From Paragordius varius (lineage: Eukaryota > Nematomorpha), in the NCBI GenBank assembly GCA_964247055.1, contig OZ176053.1:9672001-9736000 (forward strand): a DNA stretch of 64,000 bases, given 5' to 3'. The position numbers and the translations under genes are program-made. A model generated the notes under the pieces. The model was given only the letters and a program-made list of their open reading frames with translations, did not search any database and was not told the DNA's origin. Position 1 is the first letter of the stretch, and every line of letters begins with the position of its first letter. Of this stretch, positions 25,447 to 38,100 are shown in pieces.

Positions 25447-27658
25447 CTAGGAATTAGTATTTGAAGGATTTTGTGCCACGAAATTTATCCCATAATGTTT
25501 TACGGTTTTATTATAGCGTTTGGTGGCTGCCACATATCGTTTATGAGGTATGTGATAAGTGATGGCCAATCCAGTCATATCATTGATATTTTTTTTGCCT
25601 AAGAAGTAGTATATTAGTAAATATTAAAACAGTTTAATTTATTTTAACAATACAAAAGGTAAACATTTACCTGGAGTATAAAACTTGAAGACATAATTTT
25701 TTCGGTTGTTCCTTTTTGTCACCTTCTGCCAGACCAACGATGTACTGATATTGTCTAAAATGTATATTTTTATATTAACCTCTTACAATGGTATAATTAA
25801 TTTAGCTTTTATGAAATAATAATACACTACAATAAAGTTATACAAATATTAATTTGCTCTCATGCAAAAATTAACGAGACATCGGATGAAAATATTCCAT
25901 TTTTATTTAGCCTATATATCTATGTAGATTATATTACGGTTTGAATTAAAATTTTAATTCATAAAGAGTGTCAGCCTTTTTATATTAAGAAATAAAATGA
26001 TTAAAAACACGGTCGACTAGGGCTTATTATGTATCTTGAAAATGTGTTTCTTAGCTACAAATTAAAAACAAATTTTAACTAAATTATATCATTTAAGAAT
26101 TAAAGAAGTTTGAACTATTAGATTAACATTAAATGAAAAGTTGGGGCAATTGATTTTTGAAGTTTCTAAAATTAGTGATTTATCCAAATTTATGCGCTGT
26201 TGGGGCAGATTCCTTAGAATCTATAGATTGCTTTTTGACAAAGTTTACTTTTGTTACAACAGTGCTTTGTTCCAAAGTTACAAGATTATTTATATATATC
26301 AAACGTTACTTCGGATGACAAAAGTTTTGGCTATGGCTTTGACCTTTTCTACGTGGTCAATTGTTTCTAATAATAATTATGTAATATATATGGATTTATT
26401 TAGATAAAAAACTGTACCGAGTGTTTTTTGTTTTTTGAAAAAGTTTTAAGAACAGGGAATCGTATAAATATTCATAATCTAACTCTAAATAAATTCAATT
26501 TGATTAGGATTTATTTTACTATAATTTCATGTCGCGTTAAAAATAATTATTGCAATATGTATGAATAATATTGTTAAAAAATTAGGAGAAGTTAATTTTA
26601 TTGGGGTCGTTGGAAACTTTAGGCCTTTCGATATAAAATATTCAAAAAATATGGAAGGAATTATAACCAAGGCAAAAGTTTGCCCTTATATAACATTAAT
26701 GAACCGAGATATAAATTTAAATTACTTAAGAATATTTATTTTAAGGTACCAAAGGTTGGTCAACATGACATGTGTGCATTAGCTAAATATAAAAATAATA
26801 CATAATAAACCACTTATGTTTCTATCAATGCTGTAATTTAAATAAAAATAACTTTAGCATTAAAATTAAATAAACACGTATTTGCAATTTTATAATAAAA
26901 ATGGCGTCGAAATAGTTTATTTAGAAACTTTTTAATAACTAAAATTTGGATATTTCGGCTTATTTAAGTAATTTTTATTGGGATAGAACGATAAATATAA
27001 ATCGGACTGTTTCTTTTAGTAGTTTTAAAAAATATCAACCTAAATATATTCTGGGGTATTTAGGTACCTTAATTTGAATCAAAGTGTAAATTAAAATTTT
27101 TCTAAAATAATAACACAGTTTTAGTGAATTCGTATTTTTTTAAAAACTCTATGTTAAAGGGGTCGAAGATGAACACGTTAGTTTATCTAAATAAGTGGGC
27201 TGGATACTATGATCGTACTTTTTTATAAATAAATAATTATTATTACTGAATTTAAATAAGCATATACGTTTTCCAGGATCGTTCAGAATTAATATTATGT
27301 ATGCTTATTAGTTTTATAAAACTACAGTTTTATATTTGAAAATAAAAAAATATTTGCTAGCAAATGTTTCGGATGAAACTTTCACAAATTCATTTGATAG
27401 AGGCTAAAATAAATTATACTTTTTCATTTGTTCCAAATCAATATACACTCTTTGTAATTAGCATTTTAGAGTTTTAAACTTCATAAATATCTGTCAGCAA
27501 AATGTTTACAAAAAAATTAACTTATCTATTCGGGAGAACTAATCAAAAATTGGAATGTTGACAATAAAAAAACATTGCAAATTACCTTGTAAATTGGGAA
27601 ACTTCTTTGTTTTATTGAATTGAACGGTTTTTGACTTTTGAGGAAGCGCGGCAAACAT
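25447..27658 (-). CDS. Small basic protein, 102 aa, unrecognised
   Basis: Three exons, 27,586-27,658, 25,671-25,754 and 25,447-25,598, join with two phase-1 introns into ATG...TAG (309 nt). The product is rich in Lys, Arg, Asn and aromatic residues, with no signal peptide or membrane segment (starts MFAALPQKSKTVQFNK; middle STSLVWQKVTKRNNRKNYVF; end FVAQNPSNTNS). Splice sites are standard (GTAATT, GTAAAT; TTTAG, CTTAG). Its first exon is identical over 73 nt to 208-280, so the gene exists in both duplication copies. The 1.8-kb first intron holds no clear further exon. I do not recognise the family; a small structural or nucleic-acid-binding role would be a guess from composition only. Confidence 0.65.
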
Positions 27659-27683
27659 TTTATATAGTATGGCTTAATGTAAA

Positions 27684-27732
<49 letters not shown>

Positions 27733-28302
27733 TAAGGATTTTTTAAAATCCTTAGAAATTTCATGCAAATGATATAATGATAAAAATAAATATAAGGATA
27801 TATTAATTTTTAATATATATGATTCTGATCAGCAGTACTCATATCACGGCCCTCATCGATTTAATGTCGCATAGCAGATACGTAATAATAATTTTCAAAG
27901 ATCAAAATTATAATCAAATATATTTAATGTGAGTATATGTGCTAGAGGTCTGCCTCAATGCGAGTTATAATAGGATATTTAAATTAATGTAATCAAATAA
28001 ACGGTTTAAAATTTATCATCATTTCTATATAATACTTGAATCATATAATGTTTCACAATGAAATTATAACATTTTTTAAGATGATTCGAGCTGGCAAAAT
28101 TTATAACTTGATATAAAAAAATGATTTATAAACCAGGAATCTTATTATTACAATAAAGCGAATGGGAACAAACCTAGATATACTTCAAACTTTTTAAGAA
28201 TATTGAGGATTTTATATTTTTTGAGATTTCAGGAACTATCCCAGTTCCTTGCTAATTATGGTTGTATCGGTTTTGGGTTTATCAAACAAATTGGATAATA
28301 TC

Positions 28303-30249
28303 ATGCCCCGGGCGCCGTTACTTAGGGCGCCTAAATGCTTTTTTATTTAAATTTAAAGTACGCAATAAGCATTTCACTTAATATCTAAATATAAAAAATC
28401 ACATAAATGCGTTCAAGAGCAAACATTATGCAAAAAACAACCTTCATGTAGATATTCCTTTTAACATGTGCAAACTTATTTTTTCGCTTAAAAAACGTTT
28501 CTTTATCGCGCACATAAAAACTTCTCTCTCTGTTCAAAACCTTATCCCTTATTTTTACAAGTTATAATTGCATTTTTATTTTAATCATATTCAATTTCAA
28601 CCCAATTTTATTTATTTAACAAGATCATCCCATCTCTAACAGGGTAGGTTATTATTATTATTATTATTATTATAGCCTTTTTTTATAATTGCATCCATTT
28701 TCATCAGATAACAATGCCTAAACTCAGCGGTTAAGCAAATAAGAAACGAAAAATCCATGGAGCTGAAGAGAATAAAACAAATAAAATGCGAATGAGTGCG
28801 AAACCCTATTTGACGAAAATATCCGACGATAGCATTGAAAAAAGTGTATGCGACACAAACATCACGGAACCCCTTAATAATATTAACTTAAATACAGCTG
28901 AAACCCTAGTTATTGATCCAATAAATAGAGATCATAAAACTACAAATAAATAGTAATCCCAAGCGTACCTATAGTGTTTAATAATGTCGCCTTTTAAAAA
29001 TTTACTATTAATAATGTTCCCGTAATATCTAATCAACCTCGCACAGAAATAATTCGTGAATCTCATGGATTTTAAAATAAATGCAATCTCTTTGGAATAA
29101 AAAGTCATTGTTCAATGCCCCAATCTTAATTTTTTGACGTGTTGGTAAAAAAAGAAGGATTTTAAGTTGAGAGTTGGCCTTTTCACCGAAGAACAGATCT
29201 GTGTATTGTTTTGTTTCCTACTTTTTGATCGATCTAATTCTTTACCATCATCCTTTATAACTACACATGGTTTAAATAAATTGAGGAAAAAAGATAAATT
29301 AATCGATCATGAAAATATAGCCTCAATCATCCGAAAGCATTTACTATGGAAAGAGGCAGAAAAAAAATTGATAAACAGCAATTGATTCTGCTCTAGAAGC
29401 TCACATATAATCGGAAAAGGATCGGTGGCGAAATATTTTACATCGAATATTGGCCTGCATGAAATTTCTAATCACCCCAAACCTTCCTTTTCGAGGACAT
29501 GGAAAGTTTAATGTATCTAGATTCAGCACCAAATCCTGGAAACCTCTTATCTTTACTTAAACTTGTAGTTCAGTGTGACCCAATAATGGGAGAACACATG
29601 AGAGACATTGAATCTCCTAACATTTTATCCTATGTTTCACCCAAAATCAAAACGAGTTGAGACATCTTTTAGTTTGAGCTACTTAATTGATCGATGAACT
29701 AAAAAGAGTAAATGTTATAAACTTATATTTCATTGAAGGCCAGATATAGCCCACAGAGAACCAATTTCTCAAGTTGTTAGGTATGTGTTTTCAGATTATA
29801 AGAAAGTTGTCATAAAAGAATTCTTGGGTTTTTTTCAGTTATTCAACAAAGATGCAATGTCAATTGAAAAGATAATTTTAGAAAATCTAAATATGGATAA
29901 AATTCAGTTATCAAATCGTAGATCCCAATGCTATGCAGCTATGATGTCGGATCACATTTCAGTTTAACAAACAATTCTGGAAAAAAATAAAAGAGCAATA
30001 ATATTTGTCAACTGTGACAATCATTCCTTGAATTTAGTAGAAGTTACGGTAGCAAAACATTATGGTTTTGTTGTGACCAGTTTCGGAATAATTGAAAATA
30101 TCTATCTTTTTTGTTCAACTTGGGACCTAGTTGCAACGTTTGTATTTTTTTATTAAATTGTTTTATTTTCTTTCAAAAAGAGGAGACGGAAGGGTGCGCG
30201 CCATAAGAGTTTAATGCCCCGGGCGCTGCAAATGCTCGGTACGTCACTG
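28303..30249 (+). mobile_element. hAT transposon remnant, ZMYM1-like transposase
   Basis: Pieces of a transposase are readable on the plus strand: an N-terminal PKLSG...KKRK region near 28,713, a middle part (29,785-29,967, KKVVIKEFLGFFQLFNKD, then LSNRRSQCYAAMMSDHISV) and FVNCDNHSLNLV near 30,005. These match the order of ZMYM1/DUF4371-type hAT proteins (RGQ.YDGA.NM, then YVHC..H.LNL). The coding region carries several in-frame stops and frame changes. The right terminus, read inward, is CAGTGACGTACCGAGCATT, a typical hAT end. The left end is not preserved; a gccccgggcgc motif occurs near both edges. Confidence 0.8.
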
Positions 30250-30655
30250 CTTCCAGGTTCTTAAACACTTCAAGTTGTTCCTTCAACTGTCTCTCTAGTA
30301 TGTTTTGAACTTTATCAATTAAACCATTTATTTATCTTTTTTATCTAAACTTTTAATATAATATCAACCTTTTTATTCAAAACCGTATATCTTCATAAAT
30401 TTATGGAAAAAAAATAGAATTTCTAGTAATTGAAACATTAAGTTTCCTGGGATATTTATTATAATTTTTAAATTATAAGTCAATAATTTTGTTGATTTGG
30501 AAAAAATTTTTGTATTAAAAAAAATAAATAAATATATAATAAATAAAAATTAAGTTATACTTGGAAAAATTATGGTTAAATACAACTAAAAAAATAAAAG
30601 TTGTTCATGGACCAACTTGAAGTGTTGAAGGACACTCTTGAAGTACTTAATAAGA
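30250..30655. repeat. Fold-back element (GGACCAACTTGAAGTG family), copy B
   Basis: This is collinear with 3,190-3,605 of copy A, including ataagtcaataa, atggttaaatacaactaaaa and ggaccaacttgaagtgttga. Its left tip is replaced by the end of the hAT remnant. Confidence 0.75.
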
Positions 30656-30713
30656 ATTTTATGAAAGTTTTTACCGTAAAGACTCCATTTAAACTCTTTA
30701 TTTATTATCGGTC

Positions 30714-32152
30714 TGTTATGCAAATCTGAAAGATATACTTTATTTTTATATCATAATTTTCTGTTACATGCAAATGTGAAGTACATACCTTGGTTATATA
30801 TCATAACTTTCACCCTTATTTGAATTATATTATTTTTTATATTTTTTGTGTTATATGTAAATATAGAACCTTTGTTACTTGAAATTTTATTGATATAATG
30901 CAAATCATGGACAATCAAAATTGCTATAATACACCCTAAAAAAACAAATAAATGCAATTCATTTCACATTTCTTATATTATCTCTTTATCTTAAAAGATA
31001 ACAACTGGTGGCAATTCGAGTATCGAACTAATCTAACAACTAATCTAACACAACAGTGGAACCTCCGGGTTCCAAACTCGGATGGGGAGTTAGAGTCCAA
31101 AGTTCCACAACCATGACAATGTCAATTGCTAATATTACCAGCATGTCCAGTAAAAAATTTAATGATAATACCAATTAGAACAATGGTAATAATTTTTCGA
31201 TCACAACAATCAACCTCTGACACATTCGCGCAAGGGTTATGGGAGTGTTCATGGGCCAAACAAATGCCCCGCCTGGAACCGCAATTGCAAATGCGGAAAA
31301 CCCAACCACTTCGCTAATGTAGATCAAACTGCCAAAAAAATGTTCAACCGCCATTGCACTGAAAGCGAACGGGCTAATAATCTATAGAAACTTTGAAATC
31401 ATTATCAACAAATGGCTGGGGAGGACTCCCACATCATTCAACAATTGATGGATGGGTAAGTAAGATTGGCGCGGACAAACTTGTGATAAGATTGATCGGT
31501 AAGACGCCTACCTCCCCAGGCCGAGTTAAAGCTACACCTCGACGATTTCAACAATAAGAGGATGTGTCAGTTACAAAAGGACACTGTTTAGATTCGTTAC
31601 AGCGCCCATAGTATATCAGTACGCCTGGACCAGTTTCAAAGGAATGGTCTAGGGTGGCAGGCAGAGATTAAATGAAACACGTCGACACACATAACATAGA
31701 ATGTTATCTTTCAAACTAAGATTCGTCGACACACCCACGACACCGGTCACTCAAACAATAGTAATGATAATGATCACGACAATAACACTAATATTAATGG
31801 TAACATTATTAATAATAATAACATAATAGCAATAATGACAATATCAATGAAAATCCGCACGAGCGTCGTTACCCCGAGAGAATTCGGCGGAAGCCGGTCG
31901 GGTTCTCTTAAGGGGGAAGTGATGTTATGCAAATCTGAAAGATATACTTTATTTTTATATCATAATTTTCTGTTACATGCAAATGTGAAGTACATACCTT
32001 GGTTATATATCATAACTTTCACCCTTATTTGAATTGTATTATTTTCTATATTTTTTGTACAACTAAATTTACTATACAAACCCTAAAAAAACCAAATAAT
32101 AAATTCAGTTCATTTCACATTTCTTTTCTTATCTCATCTTTAAAAGATAACA
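30714..32152 (+). mobile_element. Small LTR-retrotransposon fossil with both LTRs
   Basis: Direct LTRs at 30,714-31,003 and 31,923-32,152 start TGTTATGC and end GATAACA. They are flanked by the 5-bp duplication cggtc (30,709-30,713 and 32,153-32,157), and the empty site with a single cggtc is in copy A near 3,658. A primer-binding-site-like tggtggcaattcg follows the 5' LTR, and a purine tract (aagggggaagtga) precedes the 3' LTR. The 0.9-kb interior keeps only a gag-like zinc-knuckle trace (CKCGKPNHFA, near 31,290). It lacks any pol region and is clearly incomplete, Ty3/gypsy- or Bel/Pao-like. The first 135 bp of the LTRs differ at two positions, so it is fairly young and postdates the duplication. 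Confidence 0.9.
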
Positions 32153-32274
32153 CGGTCAAAAACCCAACCTAGAGAAAACGCAAATTTTGGTGAGTTGCGC
32201 TGTTTTATTGTATTGCTAACTTATTTTTACGTTGAACCCTTGATATATATGGTTGTATTCATGAAATTACTTAC

Positions 32275-32460
32275 TCTCTGAATCAACCAACATTGGAGTG
32301 AATTTTAACATAAGGCGAACATGGTTATAAAGGTTTTCGCGCCAATTTTTTTTGAAGGCAATTCCTGGATCAGACCACACTATAGCATAATTTTTAGCTT
32401 CGAAAGATCCATAAGAAAATGAATATATATCTACTGGACTTCGTTGTACGATATCAGTTC
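32275..32460 (-). CDS. Duplicated exon, counterpart of 3,773-3,958
   Basis: This 186-nt exon has the same borders (TTTAG/GA and A/GTAAGTAA) and the same phases as 3,773-3,958. It remains open and starts GTDIVQRSPVDIYSFSYG. Against its twin I count 14 amino-acid replacements and 6 silent codon differences in 61 codons, a loose constraint. Other exons were not found in copy B, so this is probably an incomplete relic of the gene. Confidence 0.5.
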
Positions 32461-33214
32461 CTAAACACACATATTATACAATAATCGAATTTATTTGATG
32501 AAATAGCATTAATATTGTTTAAATAATTTGGATATTTATAAAAAAAGGTAGAAAATATGAAAAATGTTAACTAGATAAACCAACTTTCTTTTGAAGTTTT
32601 GAAGCAAAAGCTCAATTGTAAATTTTGTCAGTTGTTTTATAAGATGTTCATTTATCCCAAATAATATTATATTCTTTTTAAAGAAGCTAGAGTATAAAAA
32701 ATCAATCGTAATTTTTATTATCGTTTATATGTTACACTGAATATTATTTTTAAACATAAATCTTTTTATATCCCATTAAAAATAATATGTTTTGACAAAA
32801 AGCAATTCGATCATAAAAAGATAAAAAAGGAACCACTTTATAAAAATCGGTTAAAATTAGAGTAAAGTTTGAATGATTTTAACCTTATTATCATTCTATA
32901 TAAACTATTGAATTGATTTTATTTATAAAAAAATATTTTGGTTATTTTAAAATTTTTTATAAAATTCATTAAAGTTTAATTATTTTAAATTTCAAACGAT
33001 GTTGCTCTGACTATCTTGTTTCACTATTTTAAAAAAATATCAATATATTTATCCAAAAAATGCACCATAAAATACAGGAATTGGTTCAGGCCAAATTTGG
33101 AACAATTTCTAAAAATCAATTATATTTTTTAGAGAAAAGTAGCACACTATAAATAATTTAGGAAAAAACCATGTTATGTACAAAAAAACTTATAATTAAA
33201 ACTATTTAGTCTAA

Positions 33215-33705
33215 ATTGAGTGGGTAACGACGAGAGTTTGTAATGTAATGAAGTTAGAATCGTCGTAAAATAACGCAAAATTAAAAATATAATTTATTAA
33301 TTCTCAAATTTTCGCCATAGGCATCATCAGGAGATTAGTTAAGAAAAATATATATAATATAAGAAAATAAAAATTAAATTAAAAAAATGAATAAAATCAT
33401 GGTTGATATTACTTATATAGGAAAAAAAAATCACAAAATAACCGTTAGTGGACAAAGGAAAGAAAGATCACAAAGAAAACCGTTGTGATGTAAAAAACCA
33501 AATGTGTATTTTTTTTTCACAAAAATTAATTGTAATGCTATAAATAAAATAATAATTTAACATGAAACAATGTAAGCGTAAAATTATTAAAATTTAAGTA
33601 ATATCTACACTATAAAATGGTTTGTCATTAAAAATTCGATAATTTTTTATAAATGATTTAGTTTCAGAATTTATAGCTTTCCTTTCTTCACGGCGATTAA
33701 GCAAA
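33215..33705 (-). mobile_element. Penelope-like element, 3' end fragment
   Basis: The insert is flanked by tctaa on both sides (33,210-33,214 and 33,706-33,710). Copy A has a single tctaa at the matching place (about 4,680). On the minus strand it starts with the end of an ORF, LLNRREERKAINSETKSF, resembling the tail of GIY-YIG endonucleases of Penelope-like elements. Untranslated sequence and a hammerhead-like motif (33,300-33,345) follow. It is a short 5'-truncated fragment, hence not mobile by itself. Confidence 0.65.
33300..33345 (-). ncRNA. Hammerhead-ribozyme-like core
   Basis: The minus strand reads TAATCTC, CTGATGA, T, GCC-TAT-GGC, GAAA, ATTT, GAGAATTA. This gives the conserved CUGAUGA and GAAA boxes, a 3-bp stem II with a three-base loop, a minimal AATT stem III, and stem I pairing of TCTC with GAGA plus three more pairs past a bulged A. 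Minimal hammerheads of this kind are known in Penelope-like elements. The extra T before stem II departs from the consensus, so activity may be lost. Confidence 0.5.
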
Positions 33706-34332
33706 TCTAAAACCTTAATTTTAGAGATATATGGAACCAAAAACTATTCCAGTCTCATTCTCTAGTGGAATGAAATATTTTTACATTATAAAATGAATGA
33801 TTTAAAAATATCCTACCTTTTACCAAACATATTAAGAATAGAGCGAACAAATAATACATGATTGCTAGGAAGTAGAATAATTAAATTTAAAAAAATGTTA
33901 CGAATTTATACCCTAATTTGTTTAATTTACATTTAATTAAAGAGACACATACACTTCATTGTTATATAATATATTAAAGTAGCATTATTTGGTGTGAATT
34001 TCATGTTGATACTGCAATCCATAATAGATTAATTCTCTAAGAGGTGTGCGTGTGTAAATTTTAAATTAAGGTTATTTAATCATTAAATATTTAAATAACC
34101 AAAGGACCATGCTCCTAAATGTAAAAACGGGTTCGGAAAATTTCGACCCATATTAATTTTAACAAGGTTATTGACATAAAAATTAAATAAGGTGATACTT
34201 TATTGACAGTAATTAATATAATGCAACACATTTGTATGCATTTTAATGGGTCGGTCGTTTGTGTTATGTTGACATAGATACTGATGAAATATACATTATA
34301 TGCCGTAATATGTATAGACAGCTATTTATAGA

Positions 34333-35180
34333 GAGGGTGATACGTGTTTTAACGACTTTGAACTAAAATCTAATTTCACCCTGCCTCCACTTAGAGAGTA
34401 ATGTAGGCTCCAAATATTGTAGACCCGATAAAAGTAAAAAATTAATTTCATGATCATCATCATCTATATTTCGCCATTGGTACACCCGTTAAAAAAATTT
34501 CCAAACTTTTCATGATCTGACTAATTCTAGATTTAAATTAAATTTTTGGCCTTAAGTTATTGTATTGAGACATGTGGTATGGGGTCTATAAGATTTGGCT
34601 GGTAGTTATATCGAATAATCTTTCATAGATATGCGCATCTTCCAGTCTTTAAGCATCCAGCCCATTGTAAGAGATTCCGGATGACGTTGTTGACGGGTTG
34701 AGATTAAGAGTATGGTGCGGGTTTATGGGTTCGGTATAGTTAAATGTAATTGTGTGCAAATAATATTGTTTTCAGTAATTTAGATTCATCGTTTATAAGT
34801 TTGGATTCGTTTGTTTTTGACATTGGGCAGATTCGGATTTCGAAACAATTTATTACCACCGATACTAGAATTTTACAAGTGAGACAAAATTTAACATAGG
34901 TTTGTTTATAATTCCATTAAATTATATAAAATAATAGCAAATTCTTCGACGCTTATACGAATTCTGTATATACGCAAGGAGTTGCAAATCTACGATTTAA
35001 AATTAAAATATTAAAAACATATTAAACATGATTTATTCTCAAATAGTAGAAGCTAACATCTATATATAATTTTATTTTCAATAGATATATAGAATGATCA
35101 AAGATAATATATTATTGCATTGTTTTAATTTTTTAATGTTATATATTTGAAAGAGATCCGGATAATTGAGCAGGATTGAG
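34333..35180. other. Intergenic stretch between duplication copy B and Ku80
   Basis: No exon or repeat end was recognised. It should contain the Ku80 3' untranslated region and poly(A) site (minus strand). Confidence 0.5.
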
Positions 35181-35186
35181 TATTGT

Positions 35187-38100
35187 CTATTCACTTTGAA
35201 TTGGTTCATGTTTTGGATATTTTTTCCTAATTTTCTTTGGCGGTGGTACAACTGCATTCAACTAAAGTAATCATAATTTCATTAATGTAATAAATTAGGG
35301 AAAGTGTAAATGTATACAGTATGATATTAATGGTTGCTTATTTCACACCATAGTTGGTCAACTTGCAACACAATAGTGTATGAAAAAAACAAAAAAATGT
35401 TTAATAAACAATTTTGTCCTTTACATTACTTTGTGTATTTTATTCAATATTTTGTTGTTTTTTTCTATACAGTTCTGTGTTGCAAATTGCCCAGCTATAG
35501 TGTGAAATAAGCAACCATAAAAATGCATACTGTACATGAATATATGCATACCGTAAAATGATTATCTATATTATGCAAAGCTTTTTTGAGCACATGATCA
35601 TTTGCACTAAATACCGGCTTAATATCTTCTCTTAACACAATATCATCCAAGTCTATATCATTTTTCTAGTATATTTTCAAATAAGAATAAGTATAATCAT
35701 TAAAATATACATGAAAAGAATTTTAAATTTAATTCGATATAAACTTTTTGGTGGTGACTAGTTGTCTTCAAATAGGATATTGCTCTTTGACTTAAGGCAT
35801 TTATCAGGCGATTAAAATATGGGTTAGCGGTATATTTTGGTTTCAATTTTTCATTTTGTTCCGCCGAAATTTCTGTAGCCAAGTCATGTTTAACATCTTC
35901 CAATTGACTCACTTCTGGCCTGAAGAGATATCATACAATATATTAGGATGAAAATCAGTTGGAACAACCCCGTTTCATCGTATTAAATATACATTTCTCA
36001 TTTAAATTTATTTATGCAGTAAAAACTGAAAATAATAACTCTAATTTTAAAAAAAGGTGTAAAAATATGAATACATACATTAAATCCATTGCATCGATTA
36101 AATCATCTATCGCTTGTAATTGTTCAGGAGTCTCCAATTGTCGCGGTATTTCGTGGGCCGTTGTATCTTTCCCAAAATAGGTGTTTCGACCCGAACGATA
36201 CAAATTTGGGAAACGATAGAAACGAATGTCTTCGAGAAAAGGAAGAACATTCAATATTAGGCACTAATAACAGGTATATATTGGTGACTTTACGATAAAA
36301 CTTATAGAAATTTGGTTAAAAATTATATAAGAAGCCTTGACTTAAGAAGATAAGACATTTGGATTATAAAGTTAACCATATATAACAATTATAATTTTTA
36401 TAAAGCATAGTTTATGAGAAAATGGCAAACTTCTAGCACATAATCTAACAAACCTACCAATATAAGATGACAAACAAGAAAGATTTAAAAATATGATTGT
36501 AAAAATTTGACATTAGTTTACTGTGCCTAAAATTTATACATATTTAAGGATTAGCTTTTCAAAATTTTTATCTATAACTATCGATTTAAAAACAAAATAT
36601 AGAAAAACAAACCCGATAATTGAATTTAACCCGGGGTCTAAGACAAACAATCTTAGGTTGATTGGCTTGAGCTCCCCTTGTTGTGGAAATGTAACGTGCT
36701 ATACCAACCATATCTAATTCATACATGCCATAAACTAAGGCTTCAAATGCACGAGCCAAAGATAGTGCATCTATATTTAAAAAACGAAATGGTTCGATTG
36801 TTTATATAATGCTAAAACGTATTGTAAGAATTCAAAAAAAATGCAAAGCATTTAAAACAAAAACACATTGTTTCAACTAAATTATTTCGTAATATGGTCA
36901 AAATTATTTTATGCAATACAAAAGAAAATATATTTTCTTTTTAACAAATGACTACGCTAGTATAATATTACCATTTTCATCGTCAATATCATCCATTTCC
37001 TCATCGCTTTTCTTCCTTTTACCTGTGGTTGATTTCTTCTTTTTCTTTAAAGTTTTATCGTCCCAAAAGAATTCAATACATCCATCTCCTAAAAATTTGT
37101 TTGGATGGATCTAATTATATATATATAATTTAATTGTTATTATATAACATATGCATTAAGCCAACACTTGAAACATAATAGTATTTATTAAAACTATTTT
37201 GTGAGAGGCGTGATTATGTCAGAATCACAAAATCGCATAATTTTAAAACAGTGTCCACCCAAGGCAGGTGAGTGTAAAAGATTTTAATAAACAATAGAAT
37301 TTTCTCTGATGAAATAGATTCTAAACTGTAGGCAGATAGATTAATAGAGTAAAAACCGTGGCAACAAAAATTTAGGGGATATGAAACATCTTTATATTAT
37401 AGAATTTTTTGATAGTACATAAAACCCAATAATATTAAACAAATGAAATAATTATGCTGTTTTTATTTGAATGTACAGAATTTTTTTATTTAATTACATA
37501 AGTTTTATCATTTAAATGCCATAGAAAATTTTCAATATAGTACACAGAGAGTTTTGGTAAAACCGAAAACACCATTAACTAAATTTACGTGCTAACAGAT
37601 CTTTAAATTCTAAACCCTTCAAATCAAGGCAAACAAATAAACTTTTGGAGCGTAAAAAACTTTGTTGATACAGGATTGTGATAATTATTTGGCAGTAATA
37701 CTAAATTATTTATGTCAAAAACATTTTGAGATGTGCCACAAAATTAAAAAATACATTTTCCGATTTTGTGAATCCAATAATAATTAGGCCTTTTTCTCGA
37801 CTCCCTTCCGTATCTTGATTCGTTGGTTCCAAATTTTGGGCTGCCAGCTCGTCCTCTTTCGAAAAGGGTACTAGCGTATTCCCATACTTATATGCTAAAA
37901 AAAGTCAATAAATATATATAAAAATTTATCTTTACCAAAATCAACTTTAAAGTCCAATCCAATCTTAAATGAAACATAATTTGGTATGAGAGTTTTACAA
38001 AAGGATCCTACTTTTTTAGCCACACCAATTAATTTGCATAATGTAAAATTAACCTTTTACGTAATCTGGTTTGAATTTAAGATCAGTATATTCATATTCT

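Larger units (their letters stand above)
27392..34332. repeat. Segmental duplication, copy B
   Basis: This is the counterpart of 1-5,756, about 27.4 kb away and in direct orientation. It has been enlarged by a hAT transposon remnant (28,303-30,249), a small LTR-element fossil (30,714-32,152) and a Penelope-like fragment (33,215-33,705). The last two have clean empty sites in copy A. Homology ends at about 34,332, some 850 bp before the Ku80 stop codon. Confidence 0.9.
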
